Source: Endozoicomonas sp965261315 (lineage in GTDB: Bacteria > Pseudomonadota > Gammaproteobacteria > Pseudomonadales > Endozoicomonadaceae). From it: 64,000 nucleotides of DNA. The stretch is taken from positions 1 through 64,000 of the forward strand of contig CBDHDM010000150.1 of NCBI GenBank assembly GCA_965261315.1. Direction: 5' to 3'. The translations under genes and the position numbers were made by a program. The first letter of the stretch is position 1. Each line of letters begins with the position of its first letter. The notes under the pieces are model-generated. The model made no database searches, was not told the DNA's origin, and worked only from the letters and a program-made list of their open reading frames with translations. This document shows positions 8,379 through 18,110 of the stretch, piece by piece.

Positions 8379-9596
8379 TTATCGCTCTATTAGCGCCATG
8401 CGCTTGTTATAGGTATTCATCAACAGGGAAACCGTTAAGCTAATGGTGAGATAGACAGCCATGGTCATAGCAATCACTTCGACTGCCTGCCCGGTCTGAT
8501 TCAGCGTAGTTCCAGCGAAAACACTCACCAGATCGGGGTAACCGATGGCGGTTGCCAGTGAGGAGTTTTTTGCCAGATTCAAATATTGGTTGGTCAACGG
8601 CGGAATAATGACCCTCATCGCCTGAGGAATCACGACCAGAGTTAATACCTTTCCAGGCTTTAACCCCAATGATGCAGCTGCTTCTTTCTGACCTTTCTGC
8701 ACAGACTCAATACCTGCACGTACCACTTCTGCAATAAAAGCAGCGGTATAGATCGTCAGAGCCAGTAGCAAGGCACCTAACTCCGGAATAATCGCAATCC
8801 CGCCACGGAAGTTAAATCCTTTTAATTCCGGTGTATCAAATGTCAGAGATGCACCAGAAAATGCCCATACTAGAGCAGGAATGCCCAACAACAGTGCAAC
8901 CATCCATAACGGCGCACCAGGAATGGGCTTCCCGGTATCAAGCCGTCTCTTACGGTTTTTCAGTCGGAAAAATAAAGCCAGACCAATGGCAACCACAAGG
9001 CTGACAATTACTGGCAGAAATCCCTGCTCAATAACGGGCCTGGGTAAAAAGAGGCCCCGTAAGTTCAAAAATATCGAATCACCAAGCGCATGACTCTGAC
9101 GGGGGTGGGGTAACGCAGCCAGAACGGAGAAATACCAGAAAAGAATTTGCAGCAATAATGGAATATTACGAAAAGTCTCAATGAAAACAGAAGCCAGCCT
9201 GGCTAATAACCAGTTAGAAGAGAGCCGGGCAATACCCACCAGAAAACCAAGAATGGTGGCAAAGAAAATACCCAAACCTGAGACCAATAAGGTGTTGAGC
9301 ATGCCGACCACAAAGGTTCGGCCATAACTGTGTGATTCGTCGTATTCAACCAGAGACTGAATAATGCCGAAGCCGGCCTCTTGAGAGAGAAAGTCGAAAC
9401 CGGTACTGATCCCTCTGTGTTCCAGGTTATTCATGGTGTTACTGATCACCCAGATACCCAGCATCACAATGACCAGTACCACAGCTCCCTGCATTAAAAG
9501 GGGCCTGAATGAAGCATCACGCCAGAGCCTCAGAAGTTCTCGTAAAAAGCGCGGCGTTGAATTGGCTTTACGGGATACGTGCTTAGGATCAGTCAC
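8379..9596 (-). CDS. aapQ: General amino-acid ABC transporter, permease AapQ
   Basis: A protein of 405 residues. Early membrane segment (LLMQGAVVLVIVMLGIW), the conserved GFDFL motif, two separated permease blocks and an EAA loop (KEAAASLGLKPGKVLTLVVIPQAMR) near residues 300-325, all as in AapQ. It forms the inner-membrane pore with AapM. A hairpin between aapJ and aapQ probably lowers transcription of this and later genes relative to the binding protein. Confidence 0.92.
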   Translation of the reverse strand: MTDPKHVSRKANSTPRFLRELLRLWRDASFRPLLMQGAVVLVIVMLGIWVISNTMNNLEHRGISTGFDFLSQEAGFGIIQSLVEYDESHSYGRTFVVGMLNTLLVSGLGIFFATILGFLVGIARLSSNWLLARLASVFIETFRNIPLLLQILFWYFSVLAALPHPRQSHALGDSIFLNLRGLFLPRPVIEQGFLPVIVSLVVAIGLALFFRLKNRKRRLDTGKPIPGAPLWMVALLLGIPALVWAFSGASLTFDTPELKGFNFRGGIAIIPELGALLLALTIYTAAFIAEVVRAGIESVQKGQKEAAASLGLKPGKVLTLVVIPQAMRVIIPPLTNQYLNLAKNSSLATAIGYPDLVSVFAGTTLNQTGQAVEVIAMTMAVYLTISLTVSLLMNTYNKRMALIER

Positions 9597-9707
9597 GACA
9601 TAACGTCCCTTTTTTTTATTTTTGCCAAAAGAGGAAAAGCCTCACTCCAGTGCTCTGCACAGGAATACCGAATCATCGACAGACTCAATATTTAAGGCCA
9701 GATAAAG

Positions 9708-9732
9708 CACTCCTGCGCAAAGCACAGGAGTG
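9708..9732 (-). terminator. Intercistronic hairpin between aapJ and aapQ
   Basis: CACTCCTG and CAGGAGTG form a perfect 8-bp stem with a 9-base loop, 15 bases after the aapJ stop and without a strong T run. Such partial terminators are common after binding-protein genes, letting the periplasmic component be made in excess. Confidence 0.6.
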
Positions 9733-9746
9733 GGATGATTACAGAA

Positions 9747-10772
9747 TCAACGGAAAGGAGGAGCGTAAAGGATACCGCCATCGTTCCAGAGCGCATTGAG
9801 GCCACGCTCAATCTGCAGCGGAGATTCAGCACCTACATTACGGTTAAAGATCTCTTCGTAGTTTCCTACCTGCTCAATAATACGGAGTGACCAGTCGTCA
9901 TCAAGAGCAAGCCCTTTCCCTTTAGGGCCATCAATACCCAGCAGGCGACGAATATTGGGATCAGAAGACGCCTTTTGCGCTTTAATGTTGTCAGAGTTAA
10001 GCCCCAGCTCTTCACCATTAATCATGGCGGCCAGGCTCCACTTAACAATATTGAACCATTGGTCATCACCCTGACGAACCACAGGCCCGAGAGGTTCCTT
10101 TGAAATCACTTCCGGCAGAACAACCGCAGTGTCAGGCTTGGACAGACGAACTCTCAAAGCATACAGCTGAGATTGATCGGAAGTCAGGACATCGCAACGG
10201 CCAGCATCAAAGCCTTTTGCCGTTCCATCGGAAGTGTCAAATACCACCGGCTGATACTCCATATTGTTAGCACGGAAATAGTCGGCAAGATTCAGTTCAC
10301 TGGTCGTACCGGACTGAATACAAATGGAGGCACCATCCAACTCTTTAGCACTCTTCACACCCAAGTCTTTTTTCACCATGAAGCCCTGACCATCATAGTA
10401 AGAGACACCGGTAAAGTTGAGGCCAAGGGATGCATCACGGGTCAGCGTCCAGGTAGTATTTCTGGAAAGCACATCAATCTCACCCGACTGAAGAGCAGTG
10501 AAACGCTCTTTTGCTGTAAGCGGAACAAATTTAACCTTGCTGGCATCTTTCAATGTTGCCGCAGCCACTGCACGGCATACATCAACATCCAGACCACTCC
10601 ACTGTCCCTTGTCATCAGGGTTACTGAAACCGGGAAGGCCGGTACTGACACCACAGGAGAGATAACCTTTTTCTTTAACCGATTCCAGCGTAGCCGAAGC
10701 ACTGGCCACCTGAGCCAGACCGGCTGCCGCTAACGCGCCCAGCACTGCAGCTGTTTTCAGACTTTTCAGCAT
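9747..10772 (-). CDS. aapJ: General amino-acid ABC transporter, periplasmic binding protein
   Basis: A family-3 solute-binding protein of 341 residues with a cleavable signal peptide (LKTAAVLGALAAAGLAQVASA) and typical motifs GYLSCGVSTGLPGFS, GLDVDVCRAVAAA, and FDTSDGTAKGFDAGRCDVLTSD. It captures L-amino acids in the periplasm and delivers them to AapQMP. Two ATGs are possible: 10781 and 10772. GAAGGA lies 8 bases before 10772 but touches 10781, so 10772 is preferred. First gene of the operon; its promoter lies in 10773-11059, which it shares divergently with folE. Confidence 0.93.
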   Translation of the reverse strand: MLKSLKTAAVLGALAAAGLAQVASASATLESVKEKGYLSCGVSTGLPGFSNPDDKGQWSGLDVDVCRAVAAATLKDASKVKFVPLTAKERFTALQSGEIDVLSRNTTWTLTRDASLGLNFTGVSYYDGQGFMVKKDLGVKSAKELDGASICIQSGTTSELNLADYFRANNMEYQPVVFDTSDGTAKGFDAGRCDVLTSDQSQLYALRVRLSKPDTAVVLPEVISKEPLGPVVRQGDDQWFNIVKWSLAAMINGEELGLNSDNIKAQKASSDPNIRRLLGIDGPKGKGLALDDDWSLRIIEQVGNYEEIFNRNVGAESPLQIERGLNALWNDGGILYAPPFR

Positions 10773-11059
10773 GAGAAGCATCCTTCATGTTGTTGTTATT
10801 TTTTCAGCACGCTACTTTTCAGTACAATCCATCTGCAATCCTTGGCGTGCTTTTAACTCATGGCTTATCAACCATACCTGCAAGGAAAAGCGCTAGCAAC
10901 TGTCTATCCGCTCAGCCGGCAGCCTATCCACTCATCGCAGCAGGCCTGCCTTACCGATTCAAACCTTACAAAGAAAGTCCAATCGGGACTTACCGTAGCG
11001 ACGGTCAGTTGTGTTAAACTGCCGTCCACTTCGATAACCACCCAGCGATCAGTCTTCAA

Positions 11060-11611
11060 ATGTCTCAAAGAATCAGCGAACACTACAAGGCCATTATTGA
11101 GTCCGTTGGTGAAGATATTCACCGCGAAGGTCTTAGAGATACGCCGCTTCGAGCTGCCAAAGCAATGCAATACCTGACCAGAGGCTACACTCAGACACTG
11201 GACGAAATCGTTAATGGTGCCGTGTTTGAATCAGACATCAGTGAAATGGTGGTGATCAAGGACATTGAACTGTATTCCATGTGTGAACATCACATGTTGC
11301 CCTTCATTGGCAAATGCCATATTGGCTATGTGCCCAGAGGCAAAGTTCTGGGTCTGTCCAAATTTGCCCGCATTGTCGATATGTATGCCCGACGCCTGCA
11401 GATTCAGGAAAACATGACTAAACAGATTGCCGACGCCATCATGGAAGTGACCGATGCCAAAGGTGCTGCCGTGGTGATTGAAGCACAGCATATGTGCATG
11501 ATGATGCGTGGAGTGGAAAAACAGAATTCATCCATGACGTCTTCAGTAATGCGAGGTCTGATGAAAGATAATCAGCCTACCCGGGAAGAATTTCTGAGAT
11601 TTATCCGATAG
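11060..11611 (+). CDS. folE: GTP cyclohydrolase I
   Basis: A protein of 183 residues, usual length. It converts GTP to 7,8-dihydroneopterin triphosphate, the first step of folate (and tetrahydropterin) synthesis. The zinc ligands are present: Cys and His in MCEHHMLPF and Cys in EAQHMCMMMRG. The VPRGKVLGLSKFARIVD segment and the C-terminal REEFL motif are conserved, so this is the zinc-dependent FolE1 type. The start at ATG 11060 matches the family length. It is a single-gene unit divergent from aapJ. Confidence 0.95.
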   Translation: MSQRISEHYKAIIESVGEDIHREGLRDTPLRAAKAMQYLTRGYTQTLDEIVNGAVFESDISEMVVIKDIELYSMCEHHMLPFIGKCHIGYVPRGKVLGLSKFARIVDMYARRLQIQENMTKQIADAIMEVTDAKGAAVVIEAQHMCMMMRGVEKQNSSMTSSVMRGLMKDNQPTREEFLRFIR

Positions 11612-11841
11612 GGTCCGAACCAGAAACCAGACCGGCTGAGCCACTGATATTTCAAACTGCCATCCTGACTTCAAAATTTCTTGCGAAATCATGGTGTCGA
11701 TCTATATTTTCCCTCAGTTAGCAAGGCAGTGGTTTTATTTTATTGCCATCAGAGCACCCTATTCCCATCGTTCATGTGAGAATGTGTGTTACAGAGTCTT
11801 GATGGGGTGGCTACTGTCTGGTTTGATTGCTGGAGGTGGCA

Positions 11842-13473
11842 ATGATGGACAATGCTTTTACGTTACGCCCACTCAACCAACGCCGTGACTCAGCTTGTTC
11901 TGCCACAGACAGCGAGCAGGGGGATATTCAGTATTCTGGAAATAATGAAGCAGCTGGCTCATCATTTCACGGCAGGTTATGCAGATTTGCCGAAACGACT
12001 TCGGGTAAGATAGTTTTAGGATGCGGGATACTTTTCTGTGTTGGAATAGTTGGTGCAGCGATAGCAATACCAGCGACTATTTTGTTCAGGAGATCCATCA
12101 GTCCTGCTACCGATACCGCTCAGGTGTTTTTTTTAAAGCCATCCTTAACGCCAGGGCCGCCCCTCTCCATAAGTACAGTAGTATCGTCAAAATCAGCAAA
12201 CGAAACCTCTGAACCGGGAACATCAACACCATTAATACCAGACCCTCACAAAGCAACACCACCAGCGTCAACGCCTGCTTCCAGACCACCAGCGGATACA
12301 CCAACACCATTAATACTTTCAACACCTCAGACTGAAACAGCCATCGCAACACCGTCTTCGCCACTCACTAAACCGATAAATACAAAAAGTACAATCGCAC
12401 CAACTGACGAACCTTGCCCTCAGCTCAATGTGCCAGCTAACGATATTCCGGCCATTGCAAATAACCTGACGTCTCAGGTTAGTAAAAAGAATTTACGGAA
12501 AAGGTTAACTCAACTATTGAAGTTCGGCTCAAGGGACAATGAATATGGTTCTTCCTCAGATGCCTATCTGCGGGCACAAAAATACCTGAGGCGTTTACTC
12601 AGAAAAAGAATGGATACAACAAGCTTTACGCAGGTATTTTCTTACGGCAACAGCAAGCGTGACTTTCGGGATACCTGGAATATGGATTCAGCAATCCCCG
12701 TCAACCGGTCAGATGAAAATTGTAACCCCGTTAACAATAACAGTTGTAATCTATGCGCCCTGATGCCCGGAAAAACCGACAACTTTATTGTTGTTGGCGC
12801 ACATCTGGATACAGTGTCAGGTACTCCCGGAGCAAATGACAATGGGTCAGGAGTAGTAGCTCTACTTGAAGCGATTCGCATTTTCAAACAATCCAAGCTG
12901 AAATTAAACAACCCTGTTTTATTTTGTTTCTGGGGAAGCGAAGAGATGTCTCCGGATAATGATGAAGGCATTGGTTTCGGGTCACGTTTTTTTTTGCATA
13001 ATAACGGATATAAAAAAGTCATCCGAAATCTGGCAAAAAAAGACACATGTCAGAGAATAACTGACACCCCTCGCCTTCAGTGTTATCTGAACCTTGAACT
13101 GGTTGGTACAAAAAACAGACAGTTTCCAGAATCTGTCAATATTGGAGACCCTCTTAAAGACGAATACCGGTCACATCCAACCGGAACCCAGCAACTGACT
13201 GAATTATACGCTGAATTTCTTGGTAGCCGAAATATCTCTTTTTACAGGGCTAAACCGGCGCCGGATCGTATGGATACCGGCTCGTTTTACACTCGTAATA
13301 TACCGGCACTCACTATTACTGCAGGTCCGGATACAAATCAACGCTGTTATCATAAATCGTGTGACGATATTGATGAAATTGATTTTGATGTGTTATCGAA
13401 TATTACTCAAACCGTTATCTATGCTCTTACCAACTTGTCGTTAGGGGAGGGAATCAAAACAACGGATACCTGA
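11842..13473 (+). CDS. Membrane-anchored M28-family zinc peptidase with a Pro/Thr-rich stalk
   Basis: A protein of 543 residues. Start chosen at ATG 11842, five bases after GGAGG. Layout: cytoplasmic tail 1-55, single membrane anchor about 56-82, a stalk rich in Pro, Thr and Ser to about 190, then an M28 domain. Zinc-site motifs are complete: VVGAHLDT, GANDNGSG, WGSEE, and a final His in CYHKSCDD. The domain should therefore be an active amino- or carboxypeptidase facing the periplasm or cell exterior. The stalk recalls type II ectopeptidases of animals, unusual for bacteria. It is flanked by long spacers and appears to be a single gene. Confidence 0.8.
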   Translation: MMDNAFTLRPLNQRRDSACSATDSEQGDIQYSGNNEAAGSSFHGRLCRFAETTSGKIVLGCGILFCVGIVGAAIAIPATILFRRSISPATDTAQVFFLKPSLTPGPPLSISTVVSSKSANETSEPGTSTPLIPDPHKATPPASTPASRPPADTPTPLILSTPQTETAIATPSSPLTKPINTKSTIAPTDEPCPQLNVPANDIPAIANNLTSQVSKKNLRKRLTQLLKFGSRDNEYGSSSDAYLRAQKYLRRLLRKRMDTTSFTQVFSYGNSKRDFRDTWNMDSAIPVNRSDENCNPVNNNSCNLCALMPGKTDNFIVVGAHLDTVSGTPGANDNGSGVVALLEAIRIFKQSKLKLNNPVLFCFWGSEEMSPDNDEGIGFGSRFFLHNNGYKKVIRNLAKKDTCQRITDTPRLQCYLNLELVGTKNRQFPESVNIGDPLKDEYRSHPTGTQQLTELYAEFLGSRNISFYRAKPAPDRMDTGSFYTRNIPALTITAGPDTNQRCYHKSCDDIDEIDFDVLSNITQTVIYALTNLSLGEGIKTTDT

Positions 13474-13583
13474 CTCTTGCAGGTAAGTTCGTCAGGTTTT
13501 GGGAATCAGAAGTTAAAATGTTGGTTTAATCGAATCAAAGATTTCCAGCTTATTTCGGCTGAAAATAGTTTAATAGATAGATT

Positions 13584-13609
13584 AAAAAGCCAGTATATAC
13601 TGGCTTTTT
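13584..13609. terminator. Bidirectional rho-independent terminator
   Basis: AAAAAGCCAGTA and TACTGGCTTTTT form a perfect palindromic stem with T runs on both strands, between the convergent M28 peptidase and tdh genes. Confidence 0.88.
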
Positions 13610-13624
13610 GTTTGGCAAGGGGGC

Positions 13625-14650
13625 TTAACGCCAGTCCAGAATTACTTTTCCAGACTGACCGGACCCCATGATTTCAAATCCCTTCTCAAAATCATCAACC
13701 GGAAAACGGTGAGTAATCACCGGAGAGATATCAAGCCCAGACTGCAGCATGCTGGTCATCTTGTACCAGGTTTCAAACATCTCCCGACCATAAATACCTT
13801 TGATCACCAGACCTTTGAAAATCACCTGATTCCAGTCAATCACCGTATCACTGGCAGGAATACCCAACAGTGCAACCTTGCCACCGTGATTCATATTTTC
13901 CAGCATCTGCTCAAATGCACGACCATTACCTGACATCTCAAGGCCCACATCAAAGCCTTCAACCATGCCCAACTCGGCCATCACATCTGTAAGCTCGGTG
14001 TTGGCAACATTGACCGCACGGCTGGCCCCCATCTTAAGGGCAAGGTCCAGTCGGTATTCATTCACATCGGTGATAACAACGTTACGGGCACCCACATGTT
14101 TACAGATCGCTACCGCCATAATACCAATAGGGCCAGCACCAGTAATCAGGACATCCTCACCCACCAGATCAAAAGAGAGCGCGGTGTGTACTGCATTACC
14201 AAACGGATCGAAAATCGAAGCCAGCTCATCACTGATGTCATCCGGAATAGGGAAAGCATTCACCGCCGGAATCACCAGGTATTCGGCAAAGGCTCCATCG
14301 CGATTAACGCCCACACCCACAGTAAAGTTACAGAGATGACGACGACCGGCACGGCAGTTACGACAATGACCGCAGGTGATATGTCCTTCTCCGGATACTC
14401 GCTGGCCGATATTAAAGCCGCGAACGCCTTCTCCCATATCTACGATTTCACCGACAAACTCATGCCCAACATGCATGCCCACAGGAATGTTCTTTTGTGA
14501 CCATTCATCCCAGTGGTAGATATGCATATCAGTACCGCAAATAGCGGTCTTGCGAATCTTGATCAGTACATCGTTGTAACCCACTTCTGGCTTGGGATGG
14601 TCTTCCATCCAGATTCCGGGTTCTGCTTTGCTTTTGGCTAATGTCTTCAC
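13625..14650 (-). CDS. tdh: L-threonine 3-dehydrogenase
   Basis: A zinc-dependent medium-chain dehydrogenase of 341 residues, the length of E. coli Tdh, starting at GTG 14650. Catalytic zinc motif CGTDMHIYHWDEW and GHEFVGEIV; structural zinc Cys cluster CGHCRNCRAGRRHLC; NAD-binding GAGPIGIMA; DVNEYRLDLALKMGA. It oxidises threonine to 2-amino-3-ketobutyrate, which the product of the upstream kbl gene cleaves with CoA to glycine and acetyl-CoA. The kbl-tdh order and 58-base spacing match the classical operon. Confidence 0.96.
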   Translation of the reverse strand: MKTLAKSKAEPGIWMEDHPKPEVGYNDVLIKIRKTAICGTDMHIYHWDEWSQKNIPVGMHVGHEFVGEIVDMGEGVRGFNIGQRVSGEGHITCGHCRNCRAGRRHLCNFTVGVGVNRDGAFAEYLVIPAVNAFPIPDDISDELASIFDPFGNAVHTALSFDLVGEDVLITGAGPIGIMAVAICKHVGARNVVITDVNEYRLDLALKMGASRAVNVANTELTDVMAELGMVEGFDVGLEMSGNGRAFEQMLENMNHGGKVALLGIPASDTVIDWNQVIFKGLVIKGIYGREMFETWYKMTSMLQSGLDISPVITHRFPVDDFEKGFEIMGSGQSGKVILDWR

Positions 14651-14708
14651 AGTTTCAGTTTTCTCAATGGGCTCACTATTCAGAATAGCAAGCCTTCTTT
14701 TAGTAATA

Positions 14709-15917
14709 TCAGTTGATTACGCCAAGTTCTCGGCCAACCTTAGCGAAGGCGGCAATCGCTTTTTCCACATGCTCTCTGCTATGGGCTGCAGACATCTGAG
14801 TACGAATTCTTGCCTGTCCTTTAGGTACCACAGGGAAAGAGAAACCAACCACATAGATGCCCTCTTCCAGCATACGATCAGCAAACTTCCCGGCAAGAGA
14901 AGCATCGCCCAGCATCACTGGAACGATAGGGTGATCGGCACCGGCCAGGGTAAATCCAAGCCTGGTCATTTCTGAACGGAAGTATTCTGCGTTGTCACGC
15001 ACTTTCTGGCGGAGTTCACCGCCTGAGGCCAGCATATCAAATACCTTGATAGAAGCGGCGGCAATACTGGGAGCCAGAGTATTAGAGAACAGGTAAGGAC
15101 GTGAACGGTTACGCAACCAGTCAATCACTTCCTTCTTACCCGTGGTATAACCACCAGATGCACCACCCAGTGCTTTACCCAATGTTCCGGTAAGAATATC
15201 CACACGCCCCATCACGCCGCAGAACTCGGGTGTTCCAGCCCCTTTTTCACCAATAAAACCAGTGGCATGGCAGTCATCAACCATGACCAGGGCACCGTAT
15301 TTATCCGCCAGATCGCAGACTCCCTTAAGGTTGGCAATAACACCATCCATTGAGAAAACGCCATCGGTGGCAATCAGTTTGGTTTTGGCGCCTGCCGCAT
15401 CAGCAGCCAGCAACTGCGCTTCCAGATCGGCCATATCGTTATTGGCATAACGGAAACGCTTGGCTTTGGACAGGCGGACACCATCAATAATACTGGCGTG
15501 GTTCAGGGAATCACTGATAATGGCATCATCAGGCCCCAGAATGGTTTCAAAAAGGCCGCCATTGGCATCAAAACAGGAAGGGTAAAGAATGGTGTCTTCC
15601 ATACCCAGAAACTCGGAGATGCGGGCTTCCAGATCTTTATGAATGGTCTGAGTGCCACAGATAAAACGAACAGAGGCCATACCATAACCATACTGATCCA
15701 GCCCCTGCTTGCCCGCGTCAATCAGCTCTGGCGCATTGGCCAAACCCAGGTAGTTATTGGCACAGAAGTTAAGTACCTCTTCACCGCTCTTGCCATTAGA
15801 GAGCACCTTGATTTCAGCCTGCTGCTGGGAGCTGATCACCCGCTCACTCTTATAAAGCCCTTCCTGCTTCAGCTCATCCAGCTGCCTGCGCAGCCCTTCA
15901 TAAAAATCGGCCTTCAT
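14709..15917 (-). CDS. kbl: 2-amino-3-ketobutyrate CoA ligase (glycine C-acetyltransferase)
   Basis: A PLP-dependent alpha-oxoamine synthase of 402 residues. The motifs NNYLGLA, DDCHATGFIG and the PLP-lysine segment ILTGTLGKALGGASGGYT (Lys near residue 248) are intact. It cleaves 2-amino-3-ketobutyrate with CoA to glycine and acetyl-CoA, downstream of Tdh chemistry in threonine catabolism. A clear AGGAG lies 8 bases before ATG 15917. First gene of the kbl-tdh operon. Confidence 0.96.
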   Translation of the reverse strand: MKADFYEGLRRQLDELKQEGLYKSERVISSQQQAEIKVLSNGKSGEEVLNFCANNYLGLANAPELIDAGKQGLDQYGYGMASVRFICGTQTIHKDLEARISEFLGMEDTILYPSCFDANGGLFETILGPDDAIISDSLNHASIIDGVRLSKAKRFRYANNDMADLEAQLLAADAAGAKTKLIATDGVFSMDGVIANLKGVCDLADKYGALVMVDDCHATGFIGEKGAGTPEFCGVMGRVDILTGTLGKALGGASGGYTTGKKEVIDWLRNRSRPYLFSNTLAPSIAAASIKVFDMLASGGELRQKVRDNAEYFRSEMTRLGFTLAGADHPIVPVMLGDASLAGKFADRMLEEGIYVVGFSFPVVPKGQARIRTQMSAAHSREHVEKAIAAFAKVGRELGVIN

Positions 15918-16349
15918 TTCAGCTCCTGTTTTCAGTACCTGATTATTGTAGATGATTGAACTAATAGTGGATCAGTGAGGCATCCCATTGAACAGGCATT
16001 TGTACGTATTATCGCCACTATATTTTTCAGCAAGTTTTATAAAGGCTCTTTTTCAGGGTACTGCTGAGGGTAAGAAAAAAACAGAAAATGACAGCTATTC
16101 AGCAACCATTGACCCAGCACGGCCATTTCTAAAGACTTTGATCTCTGATAAATCCAGCCATAAAAAGCACTGGCAACAAACACCAGCCCCATATACAAAA
16201 TGGTAATTCCAAAGCCTGAAAAAATCGAGATTGATTTTACCGATGCCAAGCTGACTGGCATGGCCGGAAGGTAACTGCTCATATTTAACTGGCAAGACAA
16301 GCCTGCCAGATCAAAAAAAGAGCTTCTAGTTTTCCCGTATACTTCCCGC
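15918..16349. other. Spacer with a possible membrane-protein remnant
   Basis: 432 bases between kbl and the IS cluster. On the minus strand about 16040-16300 encodes a hydrophobic stretch (FGITILYMGLVFVASAF) ending near 16037, perhaps the tail of a decayed membrane-protein gene, but no start or homologue is evident. The kbl promoter should lie near 15920-16000. Confidence 0.3.
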
Positions 16350-16575
16350 ATGCATCTGCCAGACCATCTTCTTTCCGGTAAAGACGGTGAACAGCTTCGT
16401 TCATTCGTCCAAAATATACTCGATACTGTCGAGAGGCAGAGTGTGCAGATCGAAAAACAGAATGAGCAGCTCAAAAAGCAAAATATGCAGATCGAGAAGC
16501 TCTCCGAAGACAATGAGAAACTCCGGGCAGAACTCCGGCACCTGAAAAAGCAGAAGGGCAAACCCAAAATAAGAC
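16350..16575 (+). pseudogene. Transposase N-terminal fragment, interrupted by ISKra4
   Basis: The frame from ATG 16350 encodes about 75 residues, mostly a strong coiled coil (IEKQNEQLKKQNMQIEKL) ending in KKQKGKPKIR, a leader typical of several transposase groups. The match stops exactly where the ISKra4 terminal repeat begins (16576); the following residues come from the IS end. The remainder of this transposase is not on the other side of the element, so flanking DNA has been lost or rearranged. The IS family of the fragment is not assigned. Confidence 0.55.
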
Positions 16576-18110
16576 GGGTGTGGTTTCTTTGCTACGACAA
16601 AGCCTTGTTGACCACCATCCCACCATAATTTCGTTCCTTCGAACGTAAACGGTGAAACGACCAGTACTCTTCCCAGTCTCCACTGGAGTTGAGTGAGCGC
16701 AGCTTCAGAATGGCTTCAGCTCCCTGCAAACTCCAGCGCGCTCCGGTTATATCCAGGCGATCATTGATCAGGTGTCGGCAAGCGCCTTCGATGACTCCGC
16801 TGGCAATGGGAAAGCCTGAACTGAGCGCTTCGCCATAACTAAGCCGACTTCGGTTTTTCTGCAAATAGCCAGCGCATTTATCAATGGCTTCCCGGTTCTT
16901 CAGTTTTCTCTTCGTGGCACTTTGTTTCATTCCTCTTGCTACCTGGTCTGACTGCCCCCGTAGAACTTTGAGAACCTGCTGTTCAACCCATCTTTCCATA
17001 CTTTCATCATCCTTTTCACGCAGGCAATGAGCCGCTTTCCACAGATATTCCAGTACATGAACGAAGTCCATTACGATGCTCACTTTTACCTGCCTTTTAC
17101 TGGCCACCCTTTCAATCATTTTCAATTGATGAGGGTGACCATCAACCACAATAACCCATTGACGTTTCTGGCCCGGATCACGCTTCAGAGCTTCATCAAA
17201 CGCCTCTTCTATGACTTGCTCCCCGTCTCTTTCAACACTGGCCCAAACCCTTTTATTGCGCACTGGCGGCCTGAATTTGACGACATTGTCCGTTTGTTTC
17301 TCAAGATTCATGATGGATTCTGGCGAGCGCGAATTTTTCTTTACGGTATAAACTGTCCCCACCATGGCCATGCGCTTTCGATCCTTCTTTTCTCCCGGAC
17401 TTAAACGGGTCTGGCGTTTTTTCTTGCTTTTCTCTGCATTTTTCCGGGTCGCTTCTCTTAACCCGTCAGGTAGCATTACCAGGCCTTTTCCGTCAAAACT
17501 CAGAACCAGTAAGTCATCCGTTTGCTCATCTTCTATCTCTCGTTGCTCATAAAACTCAACAAAATCCTGAGCAGTGTCCTTAACCAGTTTTATGGTCTGG
17601 TGCTTGCCAACAATGCCGGGATAATTCTCACGATGACGCTTCACGACTCTGTCATAAGAGCGGTCAATGGCATCAGTGACCACACGTTTTCGTACACCAT
17701 CAGAGTATTGGTCATCATTGAGGTTGAGATCTGCATCCAATGGGAATTCACTGGAAACATTACGCTGGCTGTAAGACAGGCGTTTGACAGCCACCTTTCC
17801 AAATACTGTAGTAATAACCCGACTGGTGTTTTGGCGGACATGATTACGAAGGTACTCTTCAGTCGTGCCATGATCCTGGACACAGGCAGATTCAAGGTGA
17901 TGGATCATGGCGTTGAAGTGACCCAGTGCCGGAGAAAAAAATTGAAAGTCGAGGGTATTTGCGTAAGATGCGTTCACGAGGGGCTGCTTTTCTGGTGCTA
18001 TTTGTTTGACGACTTTATATCACCACAGAACAGCCCTTTTTTCTTTGCCTCTGAGCATCGGAGTGACCGATATATCGGGGTTGTGGTGTCGTAGGAAAAG
18101 AACCGCACCC
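16576..18110 (-). mobile_element. ISKra4-family insertion sequence, about 1535 bp
   Basis: Ends are defined by imperfect inverted repeats: GGGTGTGGTTTCTTTGCTAC at the left and, read inward from the right, GGGTGCGGTTCTTTTCCTAC. One intact transposase fills the element. No target duplication is visible: the left flank is a transposase fragment and the right flank is a piece of tpl-terminator-like sequence, which points to recombination between copies rather than a simple insertion. Confidence 0.75.
16592..17977 (-). CDS. ISKra4-family transposase
   Basis: A protein of 461 residues starting at GTG 17977. The C-terminal block (SGVIEGACRHLINDRLDITG, then ARWSLQGAEAILKLRSL and a W-x-x-Y/F-x-FH motif) is diagnostic of ISKra4 transposases. 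A middle block VLSFDGKGLVM and later WVIVVDGHPHQL and MDFVHVLEYLW supply the acidic residues expected of a DDE-type catalytic core. The reading frame is intact and lies wholly inside the terminal repeats, so this copy could be active. Confidence 0.88.
   Translation of the reverse strand: MNASYANTLDFQFFSPALGHFNAMIHHLESACVQDHGTTEEYLRNHVRQNTSRVITTVFGKVAVKRLSYSQRNVSSEFPLDADLNLNDDQYSDGVRKRVVTDAIDRSYDRVVKRHRENYPGIVGKHQTIKLVKDTAQDFVEFYEQREIEDEQTDDLLVLSFDGKGLVMLPDGLREATRKNAEKSKKKRQTRLSPGEKKDRKRMAMVGTVYTVKKNSRSPESIMNLEKQTDNVVKFRPPVRNKRVWASVERDGEQVIEEAFDEALKRDPGQKRQWVIVVDGHPHQLKMIERVASKRQVKVSIVMDFVHVLEYLWKAAHCLREKDDESMERWVEQQVLKVLRGQSDQVARGMKQSATKRKLKNREAIDKCAGYLQKNRSRLSYGEALSSGFPIASGVIEGACRHLINDRLDITGARWSLQGAEAILKLRSLNSSGDWEEYWSFHRLRSKERNYGGMVVNKALS

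Noticed and set aside
16037..16567. A 176-residue minus-strand membrane protein
   Set aside because: Its first half is the antisense of the transposase coiled coil (Cys/Ser/Phe-rich); only the last 70 residues look membrane-like, so it is kept as a possible remnant in the spacer entry.
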